From positions 1,178,001 to 1,242,000 of the forward strand of contig NZ_JAPDOE010000002.1 of assembly GCF_026013365.1 (NCBI RefSeq): a stretch of DNA of 64,000 nt, given 5' to 3'. The notes beneath the pieces were generated by a model that was given only the letters and a program-made list of their open reading frames with translations, ran no database searches and was not told where the DNA came from. Of the stretch, positions 25,294 to 34,018 are shown one piece after another. How positions within the stretch are numbered: the stretch's first letter is position 1; each line of letters opens with the position of its first letter. The DNA is from Paenibacillus sp. LS1 (GTDB taxonomy: Bacteria; Bacillota; Bacilli; Paenibacillales; Paenibacillaceae). The position numbers and the translations under genes were made by a program.

Positions 25294-26913
25294 ATGAACA
25301 AACGTACTGAGCATAGGAACTCCCCTCACCCTCCTACTGCCTTTCATTCCTATTTCTTTAGGTTTGTTGATATTGAATCCGTAACAATTAACACTACGCA
25401 TCAGCCACTTCCCGACGTTAGTCTGAGTTACAGGCTGATTGTTGTATCTGAAGGCTCAGGCAGCATACATATAGACGACAGTTGTTACCCTGCTATCACT
25501 GGCAATTGTTATGCGGTCTCTCCTGGCGCTAAGCTCATCATCACTTCAGCTGTTGAAGAAAAGGAGAACTTGCATTATTTTAACGTGACCTTTGACATCA
25601 TTTCTGCTCAGTCTGACGACGGCATGCGGCATCCTTTCGCGAATAACAAAATGACCATCGATCCTTTTGTTCGTACACTTGCAGTGCTACGCAAGCTAAT
25701 TGCCCTGAAGCATCCTGAGAGCGAAGAAGAACAACTAAGCTACCATTTCCGTTTCCAGAAATGGATGCACACATTGCTTACGCAAAATATAATTAAATCC
25801 GAAACCGTGACATCTTTGCAAGCGGTGGAACAAAGTGTTTTATTTTTGAAAGACCATTTCAATGAAGAGATTAGTACAAAACAATTGGCTGAACAGGCCG
25901 GGATTGGTATCAAGCAATTTATTCATTTGTTCAAACAAATCACTGGCGTAACGCCTCATGAATATATATCAACGCTTCGTATACGCAGGGCAAAGGAACT
26001 GCTGATCGTTTCCAGACAACCGCTTGCTGAAATTGCAGAACAGGTCGGTTATCGGGACAGTTATTATTTTAACCGTCGTTTTAAGCAGATCACAGGCGTC
26101 CCGCCGCGAGTATATGTGAACACGAAACAGTACAAAATCATGTCGATGAGTTATGTATGTGCGCTGCTGGCACTTGGCATCAAACCGATTGGCGCACCTG
26201 CCTATCATTTGGGTTATTATGCTGGGCGTTTAGGACAGAACATTACGAACATTGGAGACAAATCGATCTTTTATTATGACAGAATGAAAGCTCTGAAACC
26301 GGACCTTATTATCAGTTGTGACACGCTAGACCAAGAAACACAACAACAACTGGAGCATATCGCTCCCATCGTGACGATCCCTTGGATGGATCTCCACGCC
26401 ACGGAACATTTACAAGCCATTGGTGATGTATTTGGGATGGAGAAACAAGCAAAGAGCTGGATTGACGATTACGAACTGAAGCGTGAGGTGGCACATCAGC
26501 GAATCAAAAGTTATGTAAGTAATGATGAGACCGTTGGCCTGCTCCTGATTGAAGGTTCAGAAATCTATGTGCTGGGAGACCGGAATGCGGGCGAGGTCAT
26601 GTACCGTTCCTTCGGCTTGCAGCCACCGCCACTTGTTCAACATTTGCTTGTAGAACACCCTAACCAGTATGGTAGAAAAGTAGAGGTGGAACAGCTCTGG
26701 CAATATGAAGCAGACCGGATATTTGTCATTGTATATGGGGCCGAAGCTGCCCTAACCTATAAGCAACTGCAGCACAACCCTGTGTGGAGGCAATTGTCCG
26801 CTGTCCGTCAAGGTCAAGTGCAAACCATGGATTCGGACAAGTGGATCTACTATGATGTTCTCTCATTATCAGGACAATTGGATGACGGGATTAATATACT
26901 CTCGAAACGATGA
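25294..26913 (+). CDS. AraC-type regulator fused to siderophore-binding domain (Btr-like)
   Basis: A 539-residue regulator. An N-terminal cupin-like part (~1-140) is followed by two AraC helix-turn-helix motifs (~185-285; EISTKQLAEQAGIGIKQFIH and REYRDSYYFNRRFKQITG-type ends with PPRVY), then a substrate-binding-protein fold (~290-539; ALKPDLIISC, VGLLLIEG). This is the architecture of B. subtilis Btr, which activates siderophore uptake when it binds the ferric siderophore. The cognate target may be the binding protein just upstream. ATG at 25294; GGAGG is 13 nt ahead. Confidence 0.87.
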   Translation: MNKRTEHRNSPHPPTAFHSYFFRFVDIESVTINTTHQPLPDVSLSYRLIVVSEGSGSIHIDDSCYPAITGNCYAVSPGAKLIITSAVEEKENLHYFNVTFDIISAQSDDGMRHPFANNKMTIDPFVRTLAVLRKLIALKHPESEEEQLSYHFRFQKWMHTLLTQNIIKSETVTSLQAVEQSVLFLKDHFNEEISTKQLAEQAGIGIKQFIHLFKQITGVTPHEYISTLRIRRAKELLIVSRQPLAEIAEQVGYRDSYYFNRRFKQITGVPPRVYVNTKQYKIMSMSYVCALLALGIKPIGAPAYHLGYYAGRLGQNITNIGDKSIFYYDRMKALKPDLIISCDTLDQETQQQLEHIAPIVTIPWMDLHATEHLQAIGDVFGMEKQAKSWIDDYELKREVAHQRIKSYVSNDETVGLLLIEGSEIYVLGDRNAGEVMYRSFGLQPPPLVQHLLVEHPNQYGRKVEVEQLWQYEADRIFVIVYGAEAALTYKQLQHNPVWRQLSAVRQGQVQTMDSDKWIYYDVLSLSGQLDDGINILSKR

Positions 26914-26979
26914 TACGTGTTCTGCATGCTTCGAACCGATTGCAAGATACACCGGATTGTACATTTAACTTTCTCATCA

Positions 26980-27039
26980 GAGTCGTCACTTTTTCGGTAG
27001 AGTTCGTGATGTACACTTATTTTACCAAGTTGACGACTC
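26980..27039. repeat. inverted repeat between convergent genes
   Basis: GAGTCGTCA (26980-26988) and TGACGACTC (27031-27039) are perfect inverted arms. Inside, ACTT..AAGT and GGTA..TACC extend the pairing. It sits between the stops of two convergent genes and may act as a bidirectional terminator, though there is no T tract. Confidence 0.5.
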
Positions 27040-27059
27040 TTGCTTAGCATCACTGCACC

Positions 27060-27923
27060 CTACTCCTCTTCTGCAAGAATGTCTGCACAGCGAACAATCA
27101 ATTCAGGCATATTCTCTCCATCAAATAGAACATGAAGTTCATATCCGTTTTCGATCCGATACAGCTCTTGATACAGCCAGTAACTGCCTACAATTCCCCC
27201 ATCTTGCTTAAGGATTTCCGGCGCAACGAGCGTGAGTTTATTTATATTGGTGAATCCCCCACGGGTGTCAAAACGAATGACAACTTCATCCCCTGTCAAC
27301 AGTTCCGTCACTGTACAATCATGAAATTGAACCCGGCTACGAATTTCATCGGGGATATCCTGTACCATCATCACTTCTCTAAATTCTTTCGATACGTGAT
27401 CCAGCTGTCTCCTATTCTCCGCACTCTGTTTCTTTAATTGCTGTAAAATCTCTCTCGTGCAATAATCCAACGTAAACACACGAATATCCGCAATTTGTTC
27501 AACGATTTCCTGTGGCAAATTCTCCGCCTTGTATTGAAAATTCCACTCCATCGATTCTTTGTACTCTTCCTTGCATTTCTTCTCATCAAAAGGAGGGCGT
27601 ATATCATATTCTGCAATGAGTTTCTCGATATGCGCTCGTTCTTCCGGAGGCATGTGGTAAACGATCTGATCCTCTTCAGTCACTTCTTCCTCACCGAAAG
27701 CTTTGTCTACGCGAGTGAGCACTTGACCATCATGCTCCAGCATGAAACGTGGGTCCAGATCATACATTCCGCGTTCCTCTTTCACATGCGCTTTTTCCTT
27801 TCTTTTATACAGCCTTAAAAATAGATTTTCATCGAACTCGTAAGCTCCGTTATGTACTCTTAAACCAAAATGAAGATGTGTCTGCTGACACAACTCATAC
27901 CATTCTTTCGTTAGATATCTCAT
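27060..27923 (-). CDS. DUF4085 family protein
   Basis: A 287-residue soluble acidic protein beginning MRYLTKEWYELCQQTHLHFG, the typical opening of DUF4085 proteins. A long charged helical region (~85-190) precedes a C-terminal beta-rich part (FDTRGGFTNINKLTLVAPEI, GSYWLYQELYRIENGYELHV). The family has no assigned function. Start at the ATG at 27923 (8 nt from AGGAG); an ATG 6 nt upstream overlaps the ribosome site. Only 18 nt separate it from the gene upstream, suggesting an operon. Confidence 0.75.
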   Translation of the reverse strand: MRYLTKEWYELCQQTHLHFGLRVHNGAYEFDENLFLRLYKRKEKAHVKEERGMYDLDPRFMLEHDGQVLTRVDKAFGEEEVTEEDQIVYHMPPEERAHIEKLIAEYDIRPPFDEKKCKEEYKESMEWNFQYKAENLPQEIVEQIADIRVFTLDYCTREILQQLKKQSAENRRQLDHVSKEFREVMMVQDIPDEIRSRVQFHDCTVTELLTGDEVVIRFDTRGGFTNINKLTLVAPEILKQDGGIVGSYWLYQELYRIENGYELHVLFDGENMPELIVRCADILAEEE

Positions 27924-27941
27924 ATGCATCTCTCCTGAAAT

Positions 27942-28457
27942 CTACTTTGTTATTGAAGCGTAGAGCTTTTTAATTTGTGACGAGAATTTAGCTGCACCTG
28001 GAATTCGTGTGCGTTTAAAATAAGCTGTTAATTGCTTAGGATGATTTTTGACAAAATCATATTCAATGATCGTGTTAGCGATAACAGATCTCGTAAAGCC
28101 TAGCACCTCGACCACTTCAGATCGATCTCCTTCATCAGGCTCCTCGCCTTCCGGAAATTCTCCGTCCGGGTCATCTTTCAAGTGCTCACTAAATGTTAAG
28201 CGAGCCACAATATAGGACATGATGTTAGCCTTGTCTCCAGCCATCTGCTCCATGATCCACTGCATACACTCTTCTTCGGTTGGAGCCGAGACGCCAAAGC
28301 CCTCCAACACATATTTTCGTTCTTTAAATGAATCCATCAGCCACGATGCTTCATAACTGGCATGCTCGACAAATTGGACCTGAGGTTTAAGCTGAACGAT
28401 TTCAGCTGTTACATGTTTATACCAATCGCTCGTTAGAAACTGCTCTATTGTTTTCAT
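27942..28457 (-). CDS. hypothetical protein
   Basis: A 171-residue soluble protein with an acidic loop (DDPDGEFPEGEEPDEGDRSE) near residue 115. No signal peptide or membrane segment. The N-terminus MKTIEQFLTSDWYKHV and LEGFGVSAPTEEECMQWIME are otherwise featureless. GGAG precedes the ATG. It is probably co-transcribed with the DUF4085 gene. Not recognised. Confidence 0.6.
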   Translation of the reverse strand: MKTIEQFLTSDWYKHVTAEIVQLKPQVQFVEHASYEASWLMDSFKERKYVLEGFGVSAPTEEECMQWIMEQMAGDKANIMSYIVARLTFSEHLKDDPDGEFPEGEEPDEGDRSEVVEVLGFTRSVIANTIIEYDFVKNHPKQLTAYFKRTRIPGAAKFSSQIKKLYASITK

Positions 28458-28516
28458 CGCTACTCCTCCAAAATCTTCAGCCTCAACGATTCCTTATATT
28501 TAACAGACGTACTGGT

Positions 28517-28963
28517 CTACGCCAAGGTTTGAAAAAATTTGTGTTTGATTGCTTTGTCGTTTCGCGCCGCCCATTCATGCACAGCTTCTATGCCTGCGGA
28601 CTCCTGACCTCGTTGAAAATAAAAACATAGATCCATCCGCACTAACCGTTTACCATAAAGTTTGATGCCAATCCGTCTGTAATTCATATAAATACACTCA
28701 ATCTGAGATGCATCATATCTCTGATGTTTGGTAGAAATCACATGATCACCTTCCAGCGTAATACTGGGTTTAGTGAAAAATAAACGCCAGATCAGGAAAA
28801 CGATATAACCCAGAATAAAGGTCAATATAACGATCAGAGAGTACTTCAGAATACCATTTTCATCGTAAATACCATCCCTGAAAAGTATAGCTTCAATGAC
28901 CAACATACATAGTAGGCTCCACCATGCTCTTGGATAGATCGTCTTGTATGTGATGAGTTCCAC
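28517..28963 (-). CDS. hypothetical membrane protein
   Basis: A 148-residue protein with two membrane helices near the N-terminus (WWSLLCMLVIEAILF and SLIVILTFILGYIVFLIW), then a ~80-residue cytoplasmic beta-rich domain (PSITLEGDHVISTKHQRYDA) reminiscent of a PH-like fold. The start is unsettled: the GTG at 28963 abuts AGGAG, and no ATG lies within range. It directly follows the Nudix gene (stop 3 nt away), so translation is probably coupled. Confidence 0.6.
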   Translation of the reverse strand: MELITYKTIYPRAWWSLLCMLVIEAILFRDGIYDENGILKYSLIVILTFILGYIVFLIWRLFFTKPSITLEGDHVISTKHQRYDASQIECIYMNYRRIGIKLYGKRLVRMDLCFYFQRGQESAGIEAVHEWAARNDKAIKHKFFQTLA

Positions 28964-28966
28964 CTC

Positions 28967-29461
28967 CTAATCATTCTCTCCATCAATCCAAAGCCATTCG
29001 GAAGGGGCTTTTCTGGCAAAATGCTTTTCAACAAAATCCAAAATATCATCAATTCCGGGTAATGCCGCGTTTTCTTTGGCTTCGTCAAACGTCATCCATT
29101 GGTACTCGGTATGTTCATGATTTAACCGGACAGGCTGGCCTTCGTCCACATATCCTACGAATACGGGAGCAATATAGATATACTCCTCCAAGGGTGAATA
29201 ATATTGTTCGAATTGATTGGCAGAATACAAACGGACTTCCGTAATACCTGTTTCCTCTTGGACTTCTCTCAATGCTGCTTCCCATGCCTTCTCGCCCTTC
29301 TCTATCCCGCCGCCAACATAACACCACTCATTATGCAACATACGACCAGCCCGCTTCAGCATAAGTACAAGGTATTGATCGAGGCTCTTCTTCAACAGAA
29401 CTACAGCCACGCCTTCACAACGAATGGGAACTGCCTGTTTCACGTGCTCTGTACCATTCAA
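28967..29461 (-). CDS. Nudix hydrolase
   Basis: A 164-residue Nudix protein with box GGGIEKGEKAWEAALREV then QEETGI. It is of the MutT/ADP-ribose pyrophosphatase size class. Its ATG overlaps the stop of the HxlR regulator by 4 bases, so regulator and hydrolase form one coupled unit. Substrate is not predictable. Confidence 0.85.
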   Translation of the reverse strand: MNGTEHVKQAVPIRCEGVAVVLLKKSLDQYLVLMLKRAGRMLHNEWCYVGGGIEKGEKAWEAALREVQEETGITEVRLYSANQFEQYYSPLEEYIYIAPVFVGYVDEGQPVRLNHEHTEYQWMTFDEAKENAALPGIDDILDFVEKHFARKAPSEWLWIDGEND

Positions 29462-29856
29462 TTTCTCGCCCCCTTCTCTTCAGAATCGAAGTCCTCCAAT
29501 ACTTTAAACTTATCCCCGTGGATTTTATCCAGATGCTCTTCTCCCCAATAACATAAATGGTCCAGCGCGGGCTTGAGTCCCCAGCCGTAGTCCGTCAACT
29601 CATATTCCACTTTGGGAGGCACCTCCGAATATACCTTGCGCTGTATGATCTCGTCCTTTTCCAGACCTCTGAGCTGCGTTGTCAGCATCTTTTGCGTAAT
29701 GTCCGGTATCAATCTTCGAAGCTCCGATGTGCGTTTACGTCCGGTCATTAAATGATAAATAATCAAAGGCTTCCACTTCCCGCCCATCACTTCCAAGGCC
29801 GCTTCTACCCCAACTTTATATTTCTTTGGAGTGCTTGTTTCTCCGTGTTCCGTCAT
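29458..29856 (-). CDS. HxlR family transcriptional regulator
   Basis: A 132-residue winged-helix regulator of the HxlR/DUF24 type: ALEVMGGKWKPLIIYHLMTG, ELRRLIPDITQKMLTTQLRG and the wing KVYSEVPPKVEYELTDYGW. Members often sense thiol, quinone or aldehyde stress and control a neighbouring oxidoreductase. That fits here: the divergent gene at 30103 encodes a flavin quinone reductase. The N-terminal Cys used for redox sensing by some relatives is absent; one Cys is present near residue 105. GGAGGGG supports the ATG. Confidence 0.87.
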   Translation of the reverse strand: MTEHGETSTPKKYKVGVEAALEVMGGKWKPLIIYHLMTGRKRTSELRRLIPDITQKMLTTQLRGLEKDEIIQRKVYSEVPPKVEYELTDYGWGLKPALDHLCYWGEEHLDKIHGDKFKVLEDFDSEEKGARN

Positions 29857-30102
29857 TTTTGAACCCCTCCATAATCAGGCTGTATCCCAAGTGAGAATAT
29901 AAACTTTTTGCTGTTCTTCTTTATATTATTAAGCTCATTTCGAGGCATTCATTTAGGGTACTTTAATGTTCCTATGGCACTTCATTCTTCCTATAGAACA
30001 TCAAAGTGCGTACTTCCAGATGTTTTCATACTTGTTTATAATAGCATCAGCCATTGATTTATGGCTACAAGACCGCAATCCAGAAAGGTAGTGAAAGATA
30101 AG

Positions 30103-30690
30103 ATGAACGTACTCGTTGTAGTATCCCACCCAAGAAAAGACTCCTTGACCTTTCAGGTAGCTCAACGTTTTGCACAGGGTCTTACTGAGGCTGGTCACGG
30201 TTATGAGATATTGGATTTGCATGGGATTGGCTTCGACCCAATTCTCCGAGAGATGGATGAACCAGACTATACCCAAGAAAATCAGGTGTTCTCGCCTGAG
30301 GTTGAAACGGAGATGGCGCGATTGAAGAAGCACGACTCTGTGGCTTTTGTGTTTCCTCTTTGGTGGTGGCATCTGCCAGCCATGTTGAAAGGTTATGTGG
30401 ATCGTGTCATGAACAACGGGTTTGCCTATGGCACGAACAAACTTCCTCATCAGCAGATATTGTGGATCGCTCTTTCCGGCGTGACGGAAGAACAGATGCA
30501 TAAGCGCAACTATGGGCAATCAATCGCCAATCTGCTCAATGTGGGTATTGCCGATTACTGTGGCGTGTCCCAATCAAGGGTTGAGTTTTTATATGAAACG
30601 TTGGAATCCAAGCCTGAGCATTATGAGGCACTGCTGAACCATGCGCATCACTTGGGACTGAACTATAACAACGATATTCCGACTCCATAA
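30103..30690 (+). CDS. NAD(P)H oxidoreductase, flavodoxin-like (quinone reductase family)
   Basis: A 195-residue flavodoxin-fold enzyme of the NQO1/MdaB/KefF family: VLVVVSHPRKDSLTFQVAQR at the FMN phosphate site, FVFPLWWWHLPAMLKGYVDR in the family core. It reduces quinones by two electrons with NAD(P)H. The start is uncertain: ATG at 30103 has only a distant AAAGG (14 nt); a GTG four codons earlier is possible. It is divergent from the HxlR regulator, its likely controller; the 29857-30102 interval must carry both promoters. Confidence 0.85.
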   Translation: MNVLVVVSHPRKDSLTFQVAQRFAQGLTEAGHGYEILDLHGIGFDPILREMDEPDYTQENQVFSPEVETEMARLKKHDSVAFVFPLWWWHLPAMLKGYVDRVMNNGFAYGTNKLPHQQILWIALSGVTEEQMHKRNYGQSIANLLNVGIADYCGVSQSRVEFLYETLESKPEHYEALLNHAHHLGLNYNNDIPTP

Positions 30691-30743
30691 TGGTATGTAA
30701 CCTATCCAGTTTACGGTAAGGGAACAACTACGCTTGAACATGG

Positions 30744-30769
30744 CAAAAAGGTCGCTCCGAAGAGCGACC
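30744..30769 (-). terminator. terminator after FusB-like gene
   Basis: GGTCGCTC-CGAA-GAGCGACC is a perfect 8-bp stem; on the minus strand it is followed by TTTTTGCC. It lies 19 nt after the stop of the EF-G-binding protein gene. Confidence 0.9.
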
Positions 30770-30787
30770 CTGCTTGTGTGTCTTGCA

Positions 30788-31429
30788 TTATTTTACTGTC
30801 GAGAGAAGAAACCTCTCCAGCATGGTGATATCCGTAATGCTATGGTTGCAAGCTGTGTTATCCATGCAAACGTACTGGGCTACAGAAGAAATATTGTCTG
30901 GCGTATAACTCTTGGTCTTCACGTTGAAGAATCCGAGCTCCTGATGGCGATGACAGAACATACAGTATCCCTTCTTGTTCGTCGCCGTAATTCGCCCCTC
31001 AATCCCTAGGAATCTGCCTTCATACGGATACACGATGAACAAGCGATCGGTAGCAATATCGGTCCATCTCAGATAAGTTGTACGCGCGTAATCGATGGAT
31101 TCCAGATCCGGCACCTTGAGCTTCTTTACCTTGGGAAACAGCTTCTGAATCTGCTTCGCGGATACTTGCGGATATGGAATCAGATATGCTTCCAGCCGGT
31201 TCAGATACGTCTGCAATTCATGTGTCGTCTCATACGTGGATAACTGCTCCAGCAGATGCTTCTGCTCCGGAGTGAGTTCATCGAAGATGCTCACCGCATT
31301 TGTGCCGACCGTATAACGGACGGTTTCCAATACTTTGGGATCCACAACTGAGCGTAGCGTTTTGAGCAGGAAATCAGCTTGTTTTTGAATATAATTGAAT
31401 TGATGATTCTGAATAAATGTTGTTTGCAT
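30788..31429 (-). CDS. FusB/FusC-type EF-G-binding protein
   Basis: A 213-residue two-domain protein. An N-terminal helical bundle (IQNHQFNYIQKQADFLLKTL .. LETVRYTVG) is followed by a C-terminal treble-clef zinc domain with four Cys (YCMFCHRH and VCMDNTACNH). This is the FBP/FusB plan: it binds EF-G on the ribosome and speeds its release, giving fusidic acid resistance when induced. ATG at 31429 follows AAGGGG at 9 nt. The 31430-31763 gap has no further gene that I can support. Confidence 0.87.
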   Translation of the reverse strand: MQTTFIQNHQFNYIQKQADFLLKTLRSVVDPKVLETVRYTVGTNAVSIFDELTPEQKHLLEQLSTYETTHELQTYLNRLEAYLIPYPQVSAKQIQKLFPKVKKLKVPDLESIDYARTTYLRWTDIATDRLFIVYPYEGRFLGIEGRITATNKKGYCMFCHRHQELGFFNVKTKSYTPDNISSVAQYVCMDNTACNHSITDITMLERFLLSTVK

Positions 31430-31763
31430 GGCTTTCAGCCCCTTATTTTTATTAGGAAAATAAAGTAAGGTGCAAAGCCTGCGGGATGAACCATGATGTT
31501 GATATTGATTCCAGGGCAAACGATCTCATTTTTGTCGCGCCCTACACAAAGTCCGCCCCTATTCAGGCTTTGCGTAAGGCTTTCTAGCGAACGAGCAATC
31601 CGGCATCATCCATATTGCCACGTCATAACCCCCAATACGATAGATATATCGGAATTATAACAGGATGGAGGCTATACGGGCAACGGGCTTCGTTTCATTC
31701 TACATAGTATCACTTCGCAGTCAGACACATATCACGTTCATTGGCATTACGTCTGGATATCCA

Positions 31764-32462
31764 TTATAAAATTTGAACAATATGCTCATTAAACCTAGGA
31801 TAGGTGTCAAAGATCGCTAGATCATGGCACGGCAAAGGGATATAGCCTTCTTGAAATGCATCATGGAGAAACGATTCGTTGTTTACTGCATTCTCATATA
31901 TCCCGATGGGACGCTGATTCAGCAGATTAACGCATTGATAGCATTCATCTCCTGTGAGGACATACTTCCGTTGCTGGTTTTCAAAATAAATGACAGCAGA
32001 ACCGACGGTATGCCCTCCGATGACCTTGAATCTGAATGTATCCGCGTAGATATACTCATCTTCTACAATCGTCACATGATGTTGACGAAGTCTCTCCTGT
32101 ACACATATGCTGCCTCTTTCCATAGCATGAAGATAATCCGGCGCACTAATGACGATTTGCGCAGTTGGAAACAGATCAATATTCTCGATATGATCAAAAT
32201 GATGATGAGTAATAAAAATGAGATCTACATTGTTTTGCGGAAGGAGCTGTTTCGTTGCCTCGTGCACATCCTGAAGCTCAATTCCCCATGTTTGCGCCGT
32301 AACAGAATTACGGAATCCAACATCGAATAAGATCGTCTTTCCCTGATGTAAAGCGATATAGTAGGACCACGAGATGCGCACTAACTCCTCCGAGGTGGTA
32401 TCCCGAAAAATGAACCTGGCATTAAGTTGCGATTCACCATACTTCACAGCATACAGGTGCAT
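31764..32462 (-). CDS. MBL-fold metallo-hydrolase
   Basis: A 232-residue metallo-beta-lactamase-fold enzyme. The metal motif HHHFDH is at residues 86-91, a further His lies in IGGHTVGSA and an Asp in LTGDECY. Layout is like lactonases of the AiiA class or related hydrolases; the real substrate is unknown. ATG at 32462 follows GGAGAGG. It starts 36 nt below the end of the frameshifted GNAT gene, which points to one transcript. Confidence 0.85.
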   Translation of the reverse strand: MHLYAVKYGESQLNARFIFRDTTSEELVRISWSYYIALHQGKTILFDVGFRNSVTAQTWGIELQDVHEATKQLLPQNNVDLIFITHHHFDHIENIDLFPTAQIVISAPDYLHAMERGSICVQERLRQHHVTIVEDEYIYADTFRFKVIGGHTVGSAVIYFENQQRKYVLTGDECYQCVNLLNQRPIGIYENAVNNESFLHDAFQEGYIPLPCHDLAIFDTYPRFNEHIVQIL

Positions 32463-32498
32463 GATCTTCCTCTCCTTCACTTCGATTCATCAGACCGA

Positions 32499-33294
32499 TC
32501 ACACATGGTACCAGTACATCGGATGTTCCCCTACCTTTTCAAATCCCAATTTCTGAGCCAGTTCATTCGATGCCAGATTGTCCGCATGACAGCTCCAGTT
32601 GGGAATGAGGTTCTTGGCTAAGCATTCTTTTGAATAATACGCCTAATTGGCAAGCTAATCCTTGTCGTTTGAATTCTTCAATGGTAATGATATCAATCTC
32701 CGCATATCCTCCGCCAACATAGGGTGATGAACAGACGCTAATCAGTTGATCATCTGTCATGATAAAATGCCCGATCCCATGTTCACAGAACTGTTCGGTA
32801 GATGACCACACCAGTTGATAGTAGGGATAAAATTTGTCCCTATACTCCTGAGCTATGGCTGCATTCAATGACAAATATTCAAACGGTTTTTGAACCATTG
32901 CCTCTAACTCACTATAAGATTTCATAAATTTCTCTGGATTAAACGAATAATATGTGCGGGTTATCTTTTTGGCATGCTGTATGTGATATAAATTGATCTT
33001 GTTCGCCCAAGCTGTTGTAAAGACACCTAAAGCAAAAAAGCCATGATGGTTCGACTCTTCGTTCATAAACTGGACAACATCTGCGATAAACAACTCGTCT
33101 TCTTCATCTCCGGCCAAACCATAAAAGCCACCGTTGCTGGTAATCAGTACAGAGGTTGGTGTATCCTCTTCATTGACAAACACTCTACCTTGTTGAGTTT
33201 GATCGATAACAGAAAGTGCGTAGACCGCTTTATTCTGGATTGACTCCAACAGAGGTAACACCAAATGATATTGATCTAGTGCAAGTTCTCTCAT
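32499..33294 (-). pseudogene. GNAT acetyltransferase with frameshift
   Basis: The frame from ATG 33294 encodes a GNAT_2-type acetyltransferase up to FKRQGLACQLGVLF, then leaves frame and stops early at 32563. Skipping one base of an AAAA run (32628-32631) restores the conserved end ECLAKNLIPNWSCHADNLAS .. QKLGFEKVGEHPMYWY, which stops at 32499. So a single-base insertion in a homopolymer has split the C-terminal acetyl-CoA region. It may be inactive, phase-variable, or a sequencing error. Start chosen from GAGGAAG. Confidence 0.75.
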
Positions 33295-33401
33295 GCGCAA
33301 CTTCCTCTTCTCTGTGATTTGCACAAATGATCGGTATACTATACGAATAAATTGATCCCAAGTAATCCTTTTTAACGACTATTTCGAATTCTCCCCTGAT
33401 C

Positions 33402-33821
33402 CTATCTTACTGCACTAGTAAAACTCGCTTTAAAAATAAGATCATACACATTGATGTAAGAATCATAGTACTCAAGTGCCTGTTTTCTTTCTTCGTAAAA
33501 CGACTTCAACCTCTCTTTGTCTCCAGTATCGACATAAGCGATTAACTCACGACTTGCTTTTTTGTATGCTTCTACACTTTCTCTCGCAGGTGCAAAATCA
33601 AACGAATTATAATCTCGCACGGGAGTAAAGTCCTCCGGTCGGATTCCCACATTTGATTCAGCTTCCGCTATGAACTCGTGTAATTTTGAGAAATCTACCG
33701 GCTCTTCCAACAGTACATTGCCCAAAATGTGAACCACTTCCTGATCCATCTGGTTGAACCGCGTCGTAATGGAGCAGCTTAATGACGTTATAGCAAGTGT
33801 AAACATCATCATCTTTTTCAC
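33402..33821 (-). CDS. putative lipoprotein
   Basis: A 139-residue secreted protein. The GTG at 33821 is 9 nt after GAGGAG and opens a short signal peptide with possible lipobox SLSC (VKKMMMFTLAITSLSCSITT). The mature part is helical (ARESVEAYKKASRELIAYVD, KSFYEERKQALEYYDS) and looks like a four-helix bundle. No family recognised. It stands alone between the GNAT gene and the sugar permease operon. Confidence 0.6.
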   Translation of the reverse strand: MKKMMMFTLAITSLSCSITTRFNQMDQEVVHILGNVLLEEPVDFSKLHEFIAEAESNVGIRPEDFTPVRDYNSFDFAPARESVEAYKKASRELIAYVDTGDKERLKSFYEERKQALEYYDSYINVYDLIFKASFTSAVR

Positions 33822-33942
33822 TATGTACAACTCCTCGATAGGAATAATCAGGATAATACTTGCATTTTATTTTTCTTATCGTACCATTTTATTCAAATAG
33901 AGGTAATACACTACATATGAACAACTTCTTTCTTCACACAAC

Positions 33943-33991
33943 AAAAAGAAGCCACCTCCCTGGCCTTCCCCAGTTCAGTGACTTCTTTTTT
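33943..33991 (-). terminator. terminator after sugar permease operon
   Basis: AAAAAGAAG-CAC and GTG-CTTCTTTTTT pair across a ~24-nt loop; the minus strand ends in CTTTTTG. It lies 28 nt after the ytcP-like stop. Confidence 0.65.
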
Positions 33992-34018
33992 AAACACTAT
34001 TCTAACCCCTACATTCAA

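Noticed and set aside
30001..30519. Minus-strand frame of 172 codons opposite the quinone reductase gene
   Set aside because: Antisense to a recognised flavodoxin-fold enzyme, with no protein-like features.
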